DNA from: JASGDN01 sp049841275
Lineage (GTDB): Bacteria > Chloroflexota > Chloroflexia > Thermomicrobiales > UBA6265
Length of the DNA: 64,000 nt
Reading direction: 5' to 3'
Assembly (NCBI GenBank): GCA_049841275.1
Contig: JASGDN010000055.1
Location: 62,001 to 126,000 of the forward strand
Positions 17,532-25,537 of this stretch are shown one piece after another. A program made the translations under genes and the position numbers. Each line of letters begins with the position of its first letter. Position 1 is the first letter of the stretch. A model generated the notes under the pieces. The model was not told where the DNA came from. It worked only from the letters and a program-made list of their open reading frames with translations, and did not search any database.

Positions 17532-18089
17532 ATGCCAGAGACCGGCGGAATACAGTTCGCCCCACTTGTGATCGTGATCACCGGGCCGGTAGGCGCTGGC
17601 AAGTCGACGACGGCGGACGCATTGTCCGATCTGCTCGGGCGACGGAATGTGCCGCACGCAGTCGTGGACATGGATTACTTGCGATGGGCCTGGCCCGCCC
17701 CGGCAGATGACCGTTTCAACAGCCGGCTAGGGTTTCGCAATTTGGCGGCCGTCGCTCGGACCTACCGGGAAGCGGGTGCGCAGGTACTGGTCCTGGCCGA
17801 TGTGGTGGAGACGCCGGACGACCGCGCTCGCTACGAGCAGGCGATTCCCGGCGCACGGGTGACGATCGTTCGCCTGCGCGTGCCGTTGGACCTGGTGTCG
17901 GCGCGTCTGCATGGACGGGAGTCGGGCGAGCATCTGGCCTGGAGTCTGACGCGTGCTCCGGAGCTGGAGGGCATCATGGATGCCGCCGGAATCGGCACTG
18001 CACCAGGCGACCTGATCGTGGACGTGGGAACGCAGACGCCCGAGGATGTGGCCGGAGAGATTGCCGCCAGGCTTGGATTGACGGGTTGA
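17532..18089 (+). CDS. P-loop nucleoside/small-molecule kinase-like ATPase
   Basis: A 185-residue protein with a Walker A motif GPVGAGKST (about residues 18-26) followed by TTADALSDLL, and a Walker B-like strand (VPHAVVDMD). The layout matches small AAA-type kinases such as adenylylsulfate kinase, gluconate kinase or chloramphenicol phosphotransferase-like proteins. LVSARLHGRESGEH resembles a LID region with arginines. The phosphate acceptor cannot be told from sequence. It is a single gene, divergent from the sucrase/ferredoxin-like gene and followed by a long hairpin. Confidence 0.75.
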   Translation: MPETGGIQFAPLVIVITGPVGAGKSTTADALSDLLGRRNVPHAVVDMDYLRWAWPAPADDRFNSRLGFRNLAAVARTYREAGAQVLVLADVVETPDDRARYEQAIPGARVTIVRLRVPLDLVSARLHGRESGEHLAWSLTRAPELEGIMDAAGIGTAPGDLIVDVGTQTPEDVAGEIAARLGLTG

Positions 18090-18173
18090 GCGCGCCATTG
18101 GGCGACGCCAGGGTGCCGCGCCCAGTCTTCGGTCGTCCGGATACTGCCACTGGCCGGCCTCTACCGGTTCATG

Positions 18174-18246
18174 AAGGCAACCCGGAGGCAAGGAACGACC
18201 TCCTTCACAGCATTCGGGAGGTCGTTCCTTGCCTCCGGGTTGCCTT
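18174..18246. terminator. Very long perfect hairpin (30-bp stem) between convergent genes
   Basis: The arms 18174-18203 and 18217-18246 are exact complements over 30 bp, with a 13-nt loop. It lies 84 bp after the kinase stop and 27 bp from the stop of the convergent GH13 gene. It probably terminates both transcripts, but is longer than needed for that. Confidence 0.7.
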
Positions 18247-18273
18247 CCTTGGGAAGGCCCCGATGCGCCTGTC

Positions 18274-20004
18274 TTACCTCAAGGCCGCTTGCCGAAGGAC
18301 GAGCAGTTCCCACGGACGTAGCACGATCGATTTGCCCGGCGCCCGATCCGCATAGTTCCCGATCACGCGCTCCGCATCGGCCCACGTCGCATCGACGGCG
18401 GGCGTCTGTTCCTCCCGCGAAAAATTTCCGAGAACCAGCCAGGTCTCCCCATCCAGCGCACGTGTGAAGGCGTAGACGTGCGGATCGTGCGGGATCAGCA
18501 TCGTGAAATCGCCGTGGGCGACGATCGGGTGACCGTGCCGAAGCGCGATGATTTCGCGGTAGAACGAGAAGACGGAATCCGGGTCGTCTACCTGAGCGGC
18601 CGCGTTGATCTCCGTATGGTTCGGATTTACGCGCAACCACGGGTTGCCCGTCGTGAACCCGCCCTGTTCGCTCGCGTCCCATTGCATCGGGGTGCGGGCG
18701 TTGTCGCGGTTGCGCGGGGCCATCCGGGCGAAGACCTCTTCCGGGGCCTCACCCTCGACTGCCGTGGCGAGCCGATAATAGTTCTTCGCCTCGATGTCGT
18801 TCATCTCGTCGATGGAGGCGAACGCCATGTTGGTCATTCCCAGTTCCTCGCCCTGATAGACGTAGGGCGTACCCCGGTGGAGATGCAGGAGGGCGCCGAG
18901 CATCTTGGCGGACCGTTCGCGATATTCGGGGGAGTCGTCGCCGAAGCGGGAGACGATGCGCGGCTGGTCGTGATTGTTCCAGTAGAGGCTGTTCCAGCCG
19001 TGTTCGGCCAGACCGGCCTGCCATTTGCCGAGGTTCTCCTTCAGCGCCAGCAGGTCGAGGGGAATCGGGTGCCACTTGCTGCCACCGCCATTGTCCAGCC
19101 CGACGTGTTCGAACTGGAAGACCATGTCCACTTCCTCGCGTGCTGCGTCCGTATAGAGGATGGCGTCCTCCAGCGTCGCGCCTGGCGTCTCACCGACGGT
19201 GAGGAAGGGGCGTTCTCGTCCAGCGAAGACGGCTTCGTACATCTCGTGCAGGAACTCGTGGACGCGCGGTCCGTTCATGACGAACGGCATGCCGTTGCCA
19301 TACTGGCTGTCCGGGAACGGTTCGCCGTCGGGGAGCGCGGCGACCTTCGAGATGAGGTTGATGACATCCATCCGAAAGCCATCCACACCACGGTCGAGCC
19401 ACCAGGTCATCATGGCGTAGATGGCCTGGCGGACGTCCGGATTCTCCCAGTTGAGGTCGGGCTGCTTCACGGAGAAGAGGTGGAGATAGTACTCGTCTGT
19501 GAGGGGATCGAGCTGCCAGGCGGGTGTCGAGAAGAACCCCGTCCAGTTCGTCGGTTCGGCGCCGGGTTCACCGGGAGTGAAGCCTTCCCGCGCCGGCCGC
19601 CACCAGTACCAGTCGCGCTTCGGGTTGTCGGTGCTCGACCGCGATTCGACGAACCAGGGATGCTCGTCCGAGGAGTGGTTCACGACAAGGTCCATCACGA
19701 GCTTGATGCCGCGGTCGTGGAGTCCGGCGATCAGCTCGTCGAGATCGGCGAGCGTGCCGAACATCGGGTCGACATCCTGATAGTCCGCGATGTCGTAGCC
19801 GTTGTCGTCCTGGGGGGAGCGGTAGATGGGAGAGAGCCAGACGACATCGACGCCGAGGTGCTGGAGGTAGTCCAGCTTGCCGATGATGCCGCGCAGGTCA
19901 CCCATGCCGTCGCCGTTGCTGTCGGCGAAGCTGCGAGGATAGACCTGGTAGACGACGGCGGACTTCCACCAGTCGCGGGACGGGGACGTGGCTGGCATGT
20001 GCAT
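18274..20004 (-). CDS. Alpha-glucosidase / oligo-1,6-glucosidase (GH13)
   Basis: A cytosolic GH13 enzyme of 576 residues that releases glucose from the non-reducing end of maltose- or isomaltose-type oligosaccharides. Conserved regions are all present: VVYQVYPRSFADSNGDGMGD at the N-terminus, DLVVNHSSDEHPWF (region I), GFRMDVIN with nucleophile Asp213, TVGETPG with acid/base Glu272, and NNHDQPR with Asp346. No signal peptide is seen. AGGAG is 3 bases from the ATG at 20004 and 9 from a second ATG at 19998, so either start may be used. No transporter or sugar regulator lies beside it. Confidence 0.92.
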   Translation of the reverse strand: MHMPATSPSRDWWKSAVVYQVYPRSFADSNGDGMGDLRGIIGKLDYLQHLGVDVVWLSPIYRSPQDDNGYDIADYQDVDPMFGTLADLDELIAGLHDRGIKLVMDLVVNHSSDEHPWFVESRSSTDNPKRDWYWWRPAREGFTPGEPGAEPTNWTGFFSTPAWQLDPLTDEYYLHLFSVKQPDLNWENPDVRQAIYAMMTWWLDRGVDGFRMDVINLISKVAALPDGEPFPDSQYGNGMPFVMNGPRVHEFLHEMYEAVFAGRERPFLTVGETPGATLEDAILYTDAAREEVDMVFQFEHVGLDNGGGSKWHPIPLDLLALKENLGKWQAGLAEHGWNSLYWNNHDQPRIVSRFGDDSPEYRERSAKMLGALLHLHRGTPYVYQGEELGMTNMAFASIDEMNDIEAKNYYRLATAVEGEAPEEVFARMAPRNRDNARTPMQWDASEQGGFTTGNPWLRVNPNHTEINAAAQVDDPDSVFSFYREIIALRHGHPIVAHGDFTMLIPHDPHVYAFTRALDGETWLVLGNFSREEQTPAVDATWADAERVIGNYADRAPGKSIVLRPWELLVLRQAALR

Positions 20005-20204
20005 GGGCTCCTGGTTGATGGTCGCTGGGCCGGCGATGGTGCCAGCGGTTTCGGTCGTCGCTGCATGGATCTGGATCGTTCTCTGCGAAGGATACGTGCA
20101 TGGTCAGCGACAATGCCGGATACCGGACGCGCGATGTCCGGATGGTGGCCGATCATGAAGGCGCCAGAACACCGATCGGTCGCGGGACGGGAGAGGGGTT
20201 CCAG

Positions 20205-20876
20205 ATGTCCGAGATGCTGAACGTGATGGTGGAGGTCGGTCCGAAGGGCAAACGCACCGTTGCCTACGCGCGGGACTGGCCGGGATGGGAGCGTGGTGAC
20301 AAGACCGAGGCGGATGCGATCGAACGGCTGCTCTCGTATCGGCCACGCTATGCCGAGGTGGCGCAATTGGCGGGCCTTGGCGATGCATTCGTCGCAAGCA
20401 CGGACATCGAGATCGTCGATCGGTATCCCGGAACGGGCTCGACCGATTTCTGGGGCATCTCGTTCGCGTTCCCGGACTACGATCATCAGGGGATGTCGCC
20501 GGCTGGCCTGGAGCGCGAGCTTTCCTTGATGCAGGCGGCGTGGGCGTTCTTCGATGGGGTGCGGGCGCGGGTATCACCCGAGATGCAAAAGGGGCCGCGT
20601 GGAGGCGGGCGTGACCGCGACGAGATCGTCCGGCATGTCTTCGGAACCGAACGCGACTGGGCATCGAAGATCGGGGTGGAGACACCGCCGGGCGTCATGC
20701 TTACGCCAGAAGGCCTGGCGACACATCGGGCGGCGTATTGCGAGGCGATCCGTGCGTATCATGCCGAGGGGAAGATGGCGCGAAAATGGCCGCTGCGTTA
20801 CCTGATCCGGCATACGGCCTATCACACCCTCGATCATGCGTGGGAGATGGAGGACAAGAACCTTTCCAGGTCCTGA
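20205..20876 (+). CDS. DinB-like domain protein
   Basis: A 223-residue protein. The C-terminal half has the DinB/YfiT-like layout, a four-helix bundle with spaced His residues as metal ligands: RDEIVRHVFGTERDW, then LRYLIRHTAYHTLDHAWEMED. The N-terminal part (MLNVMVEVGPKGKRTVAYARDWPGWERGDKTEADAI) resembles a small HicB-like or related sheet domain. DinB-superfamily members include thiol-dependent metalloenzymes; no specific activity can be given. The ATG at 20205 has GAGAGGGG upstream. A small gene follows 43 bp downstream. Confidence 0.65.
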   Translation: MSEMLNVMVEVGPKGKRTVAYARDWPGWERGDKTEADAIERLLSYRPRYAEVAQLAGLGDAFVASTDIEIVDRYPGTGSTDFWGISFAFPDYDHQGMSPAGLERELSLMQAAWAFFDGVRARVSPEMQKGPRGGGRDRDEIVRHVFGTERDWASKIGVETPPGVMLTPEGLATHRAAYCEAIRAYHAEGKMARKWPLRYLIRHTAYHTLDHAWEMEDKNLSRS

Positions 20877-20919
20877 CCGTCACCGCACGGTGATGGCCGG
20901 ATTTCAGGAGTATGGCTTG

Positions 20920-21153
20920 ATGTCGGTGAACGTGGATGGGCGCGATTGGTACGTCTTTGAAACGATCGCCGCCGACGGAACCTGGTCGGTGGGGATCTTG
21001 CGAGGGATGGCGAGCCTGTTGGTGCTTGTGGTTGCCGAAGGGCTTACGGAAGCTCAGGCCAGGGCATGCGCAACGACACACGCATGGCGGATGCGCCGGG
21101 ATGAGCGCACATCCGGCCCGGAGCAGCCGGGCCATGAAACGCGTATGTTCTAG
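20920..21153 (+). CDS. Small hypothetical protein, 77 aa
   Basis: Begins MSVNVDGRDWYVFETIAADG and contains a short hydrophobic stretch (GMASLLVLVVAEGL), then a polar basic C-terminus. The ATG at 20920 has AGGAG exactly 9 bases upstream, the best start; longer readings run back into the DinB-like gene. It is probably co-transcribed with that gene. I do not recognise a family. Confidence 0.5.
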   Translation: MSVNVDGRDWYVFETIAADGTWSVGILRGMASLLVLVVAEGLTEAQARACATTHAWRMRRDERTSGPEQPGHETRMF

Positions 21154-21260
21154 AGGGATGCTTTCGGGCAGATCTCGATCGCTCGGCAGGCGCTATGGGC
21201 ATGGTGAAAGCACTTGCCAAAACGGGCGGAGGTTCACGCGCCAAAGGTGCAAAAACGCCG

Positions 21261-21284
21261 AAACCCCCGAGAAATTGGGGGGTT
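21261..21284 (-). terminator. Intrinsic terminator of tRNA-Leu
   Basis: A hairpin with AACCCCC/GGGGGTT arms lies 10 bases downstream of the tRNA 3' end on the minus strand. It is followed on that strand by a T run and, further on, TTTTT. Confidence 0.7.
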
Positions 21285-21293
21285 CGTTCGTTC

Positions 21294-21377
21294 TGGTGCC
21301 GAAGGGGAGATTCGAACTCCCACGGGTTCCCCCGGCGCATTTTGAGTGCGCTGCGTCTGCCGTTCCGCCACTCCGGC
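21294..21377 (-). tRNA. tRNA-Leu (anticodon CAA)
   Basis: An 84-nt class II tRNA. The acceptor 5' strand GCCGGAG pairs with CTTCGGC (one G-U), followed by discriminator A and an encoded CCA. The anticodon stem GCGCA/TGCGC encloses the loop CTCAAAA, giving anticodon CAA, which reads UUG. A variable arm (GGG/CCC) and a T arm with GTTCGAAT are visible. A minus-strand terminator follows closely. Confidence 0.95.
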
Positions 21378-21431
21378 GCTGCCGATAGTGTAGCGCATTC
21401 TCGCCATTGATCGCCCAGGGCTGGAGCCGTC

Positions 21432-21806
21432 TCATGCGTGCGGACCGCGCCGGTCGATGATGAGGATGCCGATGCCGCAGACGATTGCCTGCAGGATGGC
21501 GGGGGCGGCGATGATGAGCCAGAAGCCGGTCAACTCGCCGAATGACTCATCGCCCGAATATTCCGCGATGACGGTCACGACGCATGCCCCTGCCAGCACC
21601 GCCGCGAGCAGGCCGAGACGGAACCGGAAGACACCGAGAACCGCCGATGCGGCCATGAGCAGGGGATAGCCGAGGGCCGCCGCCAACACGAATCCGGTAG
21701 GCGATGGGGTGGAAATGAGCGGCCCAAGCACCATGAAGAAGAAGGCGACGAACGCCCCGAGTCCGCCGACGATTGCCACCAGAGCCTGCATGCCTGTCTT
21801 GCCCAT
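21432..21806 (-). CDS. Small four-helix membrane protein
   Basis: A 124-residue protein with four hydrophobic segments: ALVAIVGGLGAFVAFFFMVL, TGFVLAAALGYPLLMAASAVL, LGLLAAVLAGACVVTVIA and WLIIAAPAILQAIVCGIGIL. It ends in IIDRRGPHA. The ATG at 21806 has AAGGAG 7 bases upstream; an upstream in-frame reading lacks hydrophobicity. The family is not recognised. It lies directly upstream of the tRNA-Leu gene on the same strand. Confidence 0.65.
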   Translation of the reverse strand: MGKTGMQALVAIVGGLGAFVAFFFMVLGPLISTPSPTGFVLAAALGYPLLMAASAVLGVFRFRLGLLAAVLAGACVVTVIAEYSGDESFGELTGFWLIIAAPAILQAIVCGIGILIIDRRGPHA

Positions 21807-21911
21807 CGTCAGCTCCTTCGAGTGCCATCTCCTCTCGCGGTGGGTGATTCCTCCTACCCGAGACGGCCCATCGTGGAGACGACCTGTGCGCAGGCATGGT
21901 TCCACCGAATG

Positions 21912-21969
21912 TCCCGGGTACCAATCATCGTATTGGGCGCTTGCCTGACGCGATGATTGGTACCCGGGA
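21912..21969. repeat. 19-bp perfect inverted repeat between divergent genes
   Basis: TCCCGGGTACCAATCATCG (21912-21930) is exactly complemented at 21951-21969 around a 20-nt loop. It lies 106 bp upstream of the membrane-protein start and 151 bp upstream of rimI. It could be a two-site operator or a cruciform-forming element. Confidence 0.5.
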
Positions 21970-22119
21970 TCGCACGGGGCTCACCAGCGTGCACGCCTCG
22001 TGTGCGGGCCACCGGACGCACGCCCCGTAGCTTTACAGCATGCGGCACAATAGGCACAGACAGGTTGCGCGACGGGCGGTGACGCGCGGCGCGTTTTCCC
22101 CGGCACGCAAGAAGGAACC

Positions 22120-22851
22120 ATGTACGTCATCGAACCCATGACCCAGGAGGATGTGGAGGAGGTCGGCGAAGTCGAGCGCGTCTGCTTCACCAATCCCTGG
22201 CCGCTCTCCGCCTACCGTCGCGAACTCCGCAACGTCTCCCAGAACCACTACATCGTGCTGCGTGACGACCCGGAGGCGGATCGCGAATCGCTGGATGCGC
22301 GACCGGTGCCCGCACTCGATCCAACCGCGCCGGCGGACGAGGCGCCGCTGCCATTGCGCAGCCAGCCACGCCGGTTGCGGAAGCCGGTCTTCTGGCCACT
22401 CGCACGCCTGCGCGATCCGGAGACGCCGCCACCGATCATTGGGTTCGCGGGGATGTGGCAGCTCTTCGACGAGGCGCATGTCACCACCATCGGCGTACAT
22501 CCCGATTATCGCGGGAAGGGCTTGGGAGAATTGCTCTTCGTCGCCTTGATCGACGAGGCGATTCGCCGTAACGTCGCCTGGCTCACGCTGGAGGTTCGTG
22601 TCTCGAATGCCCCGGCGCAGCATCTCTACCAGAAGTACGGGTTCACGGTGCAGGGGAGGCGTCCGCGTTACTACAGCGACAATAACGAGGACGCCTACAT
22701 CATGTGGTCCGAGTCGCTGAAGGACCCTGCCTATCGCGACCGGCTGGCGCGGCTGCGGCGCGACCTGATTGCGCGGCTCAGCGGTGCGGAACCGTCCGTC
22801 ACGGCCCGGACGCGGCTGGACGAAGCATCCCACGAGGCTTCTGGCGCATGA
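22120..22851 (+). CDS. rimI: Ribosomal protein S18 alanine N-acetyltransferase-like GNAT
   Basis: GNAT-fold acetyltransferase. The acetyl-CoA binding motif A is clear (VHPDYRGKGLGELLF, about 127-140), followed by LEVRVSNAPAQHLYQKYGF and the RimI-typical RPRYYSDNNEDAYIMW. The 243-residue product is about 90 longer than usual. A Pro/Ala/Arg-rich insertion at about 49-105 interrupts the sheet before the GFAGMW strand, and there is a C-terminal tail. It overlaps tsaD (ATGA), and rimI-tsaD adjacency supports the assignment. Acetylation of S18 is inferred from the family. Confidence 0.88.
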   Translation: MYVIEPMTQEDVEEVGEVERVCFTNPWPLSAYRRELRNVSQNHYIVLRDDPEADRESLDARPVPALDPTAPADEAPLPLRSQPRRLRKPVFWPLARLRDPETPPPIIGFAGMWQLFDEAHVTTIGVHPDYRGKGLGELLFVALIDEAIRRNVAWLTLEVRVSNAPAQHLYQKYGFTVQGRRPRYYSDNNEDAYIMWSESLKDPAYRDRLARLRRDLIARLSGAEPSVTARTRLDEASHEASGA

Positions 22852-23963
22852 ACATCCTCGGGATCGAGACCTCGTGCGACGAGACGGCGGCCAGTGTCGT
22901 TGTCGATGGCCGTGTGGTGCGGTCGAACGTCATCTCCTCACAGATCGAGTTGCACCGGGCGCATGGCGGTGTGGTGCCGGAGCTTGCCGCGCGCGGGCAG
23001 GTGCAGGCAATCGTTCCTGTCGTGCAGGCGGCGATCGCGGAGTCCGGGATGCTGCGGCACGATCTCGATGCGGTCGCGTTCACGCATGGGCCTGGTCTGG
23101 CCGGATCGCTGATCGTCGGGGTGAATGCGGCGAAAGCGCTCGGTTATGCGCTCGGGATTCCTCTGGTGCCGGTGAACCACCTGGAGGCGCACGTCTATGC
23201 GAACTGGCTGCGTCCCGGCACTGGCGACGATCCGGGCGAGCCGGACTTGCCGGCGATCTGCCTGCTCGTCTCGGGCGGTCATACCGAAGTGCGGATAGTG
23301 GATGAAGCGGGGCAGTACCGCATTCTTGGCCGGACGCTGGACGACGCGGCCGGAGAGGCGTTCGACAAGGGCGCACGCCTGCTGGGACTCGGCTATCCGG
23401 GTGGACCGGCTATTCAACGGGCGGCAGCGGGGGGAGATCCCGCCGCCTTCGACTTGCCGCGCGCGCGGTTGGGCGATTCGCTGGACTTCAGTTTCTCCGG
23501 TCTGAAGACGGCGCTATTGCGGCTGGTGGAGCCGTATCGTCTGCCTGCCGAGGATGTCGCGCCCGATCCGGCTGCGCTCTTCCCGAAACACCGGCCGCCG
23601 CGTTTTGCCGACACCCTGCCGCTGGCCGACCTTGCCGCCTCGTTCGAGCAAGCGATCGTCGATGTCCTTGCGGAGAAGACCGCCCGCGCTGCATTGGCGC
23701 ACGAGGCTCGCACGGTGATGATTGCGGGGGGCGTCGCGGCGAACCGGCATCTGCGGGAGCGGCTTGTTGATGCGGTCGCGCACGCCTTCGCGGGCACAAA
23801 TGTGCCGGTTCCGCCGGTGCGCTGGCCGGAATTCGCCTATTGCACCGACAATGCGGCCATGGTGGCCGGCCTCGGCTATCGCCTGTTGCGCGAGGGGCGG
23901 ACCGGCGATCTCCAGACCGATGCGTATCCCCGCTTCCCGATCGCCGATCCTGCCGCCCGTTGA
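22848..23963 (+). CDS. tsaD: tRNA N6-adenosine threonylcarbamoyltransferase
   Basis: ASKHA-fold enzyme that transfers the threonylcarbamoyl group to A37 of ANN-reading tRNAs, with TsaB and TsaE. Metal ligands His111 and His115 (NHLEAH) are present, as are the N-terminal LGIETSCDETAASVV, the FSGLKTALL segment and the late TDNAAMVAGLGYRLL with the catalytic Asp. The length of 371 residues is slightly above the usual 340, because of insertions around PALFPKHRPPR. The start overlaps the rimI stop. TsaB is not in the window. Confidence 0.95.
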   Translation: MNILGIETSCDETAASVVVDGRVVRSNVISSQIELHRAHGGVVPELAARGQVQAIVPVVQAAIAESGMLRHDLDAVAFTHGPGLAGSLIVGVNAAKALGYALGIPLVPVNHLEAHVYANWLRPGTGDDPGEPDLPAICLLVSGGHTEVRIVDEAGQYRILGRTLDDAAGEAFDKGARLLGLGYPGGPAIQRAAAGGDPAAFDLPRARLGDSLDFSFSGLKTALLRLVEPYRLPAEDVAPDPAALFPKHRPPRFADTLPLADLAASFEQAIVDVLAEKTARAALAHEARTVMIAGGVAANRHLRERLVDAVAHAFAGTNVPVPPVRWPEFAYCTDNAAMVAGLGYRLLREGRTGDLQTDAYPRFPIADPAAR

Positions 23964-23991
23964 TGGGCTCGCCCGGAGCATTGCTTTCCCC

Positions 23992-24843
23992 ATGCCTACG
24001 CCGTCCTCGTCCCATACTGCTGTTTCCGAGATCGACGCCCTGATTGCCGAGGCGAAGCCATTCGCGATCGGCCTTGCCCGGGAGGCCGGGGCGATTCTCC
24101 GTTCCTACCAGGAGCGCGGATTCGACATCGTTCACAAGGGGACGGTCGATCTGGTCACGGATGCGGACAAGGCATCCGAAGCGTTGATTGCAAGCCGCAT
24201 TCGCGAGCGGTTTCCGGAACATCGTCTCTTTGGGGAGGAAGGCGCCCGCAGTGACGCCGGCCCGGACGCGCCGTTTGGCTGGGTGATCGACCCGCTCGAC
24301 GGCACGACGAACTTCGCGCATGGCTATCCGCAGTTCGCCGTCTCGCTCGGCCTGGAACTGCATGGGGAGCCGATCCTCGGGGTGGTCTACGATCCCAGCC
24401 GTGACGAACTCTTCGTGGGGGCAAAGGGCATGGGCGCGACGTTGAACGATGTGCCGATCCACGTATCCGGGACCGGGACGGTGCGCCAGGCGTTGCTGGC
24501 GACCGGCTTCTCCTACGACCTGACGCAGCGGACCGAATCCACCGCCCTCTGGACGGCGTTCAACAACGCGGCGCAGGGACTTCGCCGTGATGGCGCGGCT
24601 GCGCTTGACCTGTGCTGGGTGGCATGCGGACGGCTGGATGGCTACTTCGAGCGCCCGGTCATGTCCTGGGACATGGGCGGCTCGGTTGTCATCGTGCGGG
24701 AGGCGGGCGGGATTGTCACGGCGCTGGAGGATGACGACTGGCGGCTGGAGCGGAATGAGGCACTGGTGGCCGGACCGCAGCTGATCCCGGAGATGCGGGG
24801 GCTGATCGTCTCGACGCTGGCGGAGACGCGCGCCGGACGCTGA
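23992..24843 (+). CDS. Inositol-1-monophosphatase family protein
   Basis: A Mg-dependent, Li-sensitive-type phosphatase of 283 residues. All family motifs are present: DLVTDADKASE, the GEEG metal ligand near residue 83, DPLDGTTNFAHGYPQF, and WDMGG near residue 223. The family includes inositol monophosphatase, NadP phosphatase and histidinol-phosphatase-type members, so the substrate is uncertain. It starts 28 bp after tsaD on the same strand and probably shares its transcript. The ATG at 23992 is chosen to begin just before the fold; longer readings overlap tsaD. Confidence 0.9.
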   Translation: MPTPSSSHTAVSEIDALIAEAKPFAIGLAREAGAILRSYQERGFDIVHKGTVDLVTDADKASEALIASRIRERFPEHRLFGEEGARSDAGPDAPFGWVIDPLDGTTNFAHGYPQFAVSLGLELHGEPILGVVYDPSRDELFVGAKGMGATLNDVPIHVSGTGTVRQALLATGFSYDLTQRTESTALWTAFNNAAQGLRRDGAAALDLCWVACGRLDGYFERPVMSWDMGGSVVIVREAGGIVTALEDDDWRLERNEALVAGPQLIPEMRGLIVSTLAETRAGR

Positions 24844-25023
24844 TGCGGCGATTCTGATAGACTCGGCACGTACGTTTCGCTGTTGGGAACCGCGGATCGG
24901 GGATCGCCGGGAGGCGCTCTTCCCCTATGTTCCCGTCACCCTGTGTTTGCGTCCCGGCACCGCATGCGGTGCGCCAGGACGATGGTCCGACCGCACTGCC
25001 GCCGTTCATGAAGGAGGCGCCCG

Positions 25024-25353
25024 ATGAAGCTCATTCTTGCCGTGGTCCAGGATGAGGACACCGATGCGCTGACCGAATCCCTGATCGAATCGGGGTATCG
25101 TTTCACGAAGATCAGCACGACGGGATCCTTCCTCCGCACGGGCAACACCAGCCTGATGATCGGCGTCGAGGACGCCGGTGTCGAGGGTGTCCTCGCCATC
25201 CTGCAGCGCACCTGCCGCCGCCGGACGCAGATCGCCGTGCCCTATTCGCCGGCGCTGGAGCCGGGATTGCTCTACATGCCGGAGAACTTCGAGGTGGAGG
25301 TCGGCGGCGCGGTCGTCTTCGTCGCCAATGTCTCCCGTTTCGAGCGGATCTAG
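25024..25353 (+). CDS. darA: Cyclic di-AMP receptor, PII-like (DarA/PstA family)
   Basis: A 109-residue PII-like trimeric signal protein of the DUF970 family that binds c-di-AMP. Family features are MKLILAVVQDEDTDAL at the start, the T-loop region TKISTTGSFLRTGNTSLMIG and the C-terminal GGAVVFV strand. The receptor is known to change loop conformation on binding; its targets are undefined in most species. It is flanked by unrelated genes and followed by a strong terminator, so it is monocistronic. GAAGGAGG lies upstream of the ATG. No diadenylate cyclase is in the window. Confidence 0.92.
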   Translation: MKLILAVVQDEDTDALTESLIESGYRFTKISTTGSFLRTGNTSLMIGVEDAGVEGVLAILQRTCRRRTQIAVPYSPALEPGLLYMPENFEVEVGGAVVFVANVSRFERI

Positions 25354-25387
25354 CAGGTCGCGGGCCTGTCCGCAGGTGCATGATGTA

Positions 25388-25419
25388 AACGCCGCTCCCG
25401 GTTTGCCGGGAGCGGCGTT
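25388..25419 (+). terminator. Intrinsic terminator after darA
   Basis: A perfect 14-bp stem (25388-25401 with 25406-25419), a TTTG loop and trailing TTTs, 35 bp after the darA stop. Confidence 0.85.
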
Positions 25420-25537
25420 TCTGCGTCTGGTTCCCGATCGCCGGGACTTGCGCGGGGATGGTACAAGGGGAGCGGATGTGCCGGCCCGCTATGGTCGGCA
25501 TCGGTGAATGGGATCGGCAGATCGGGAGGATTGTGGC

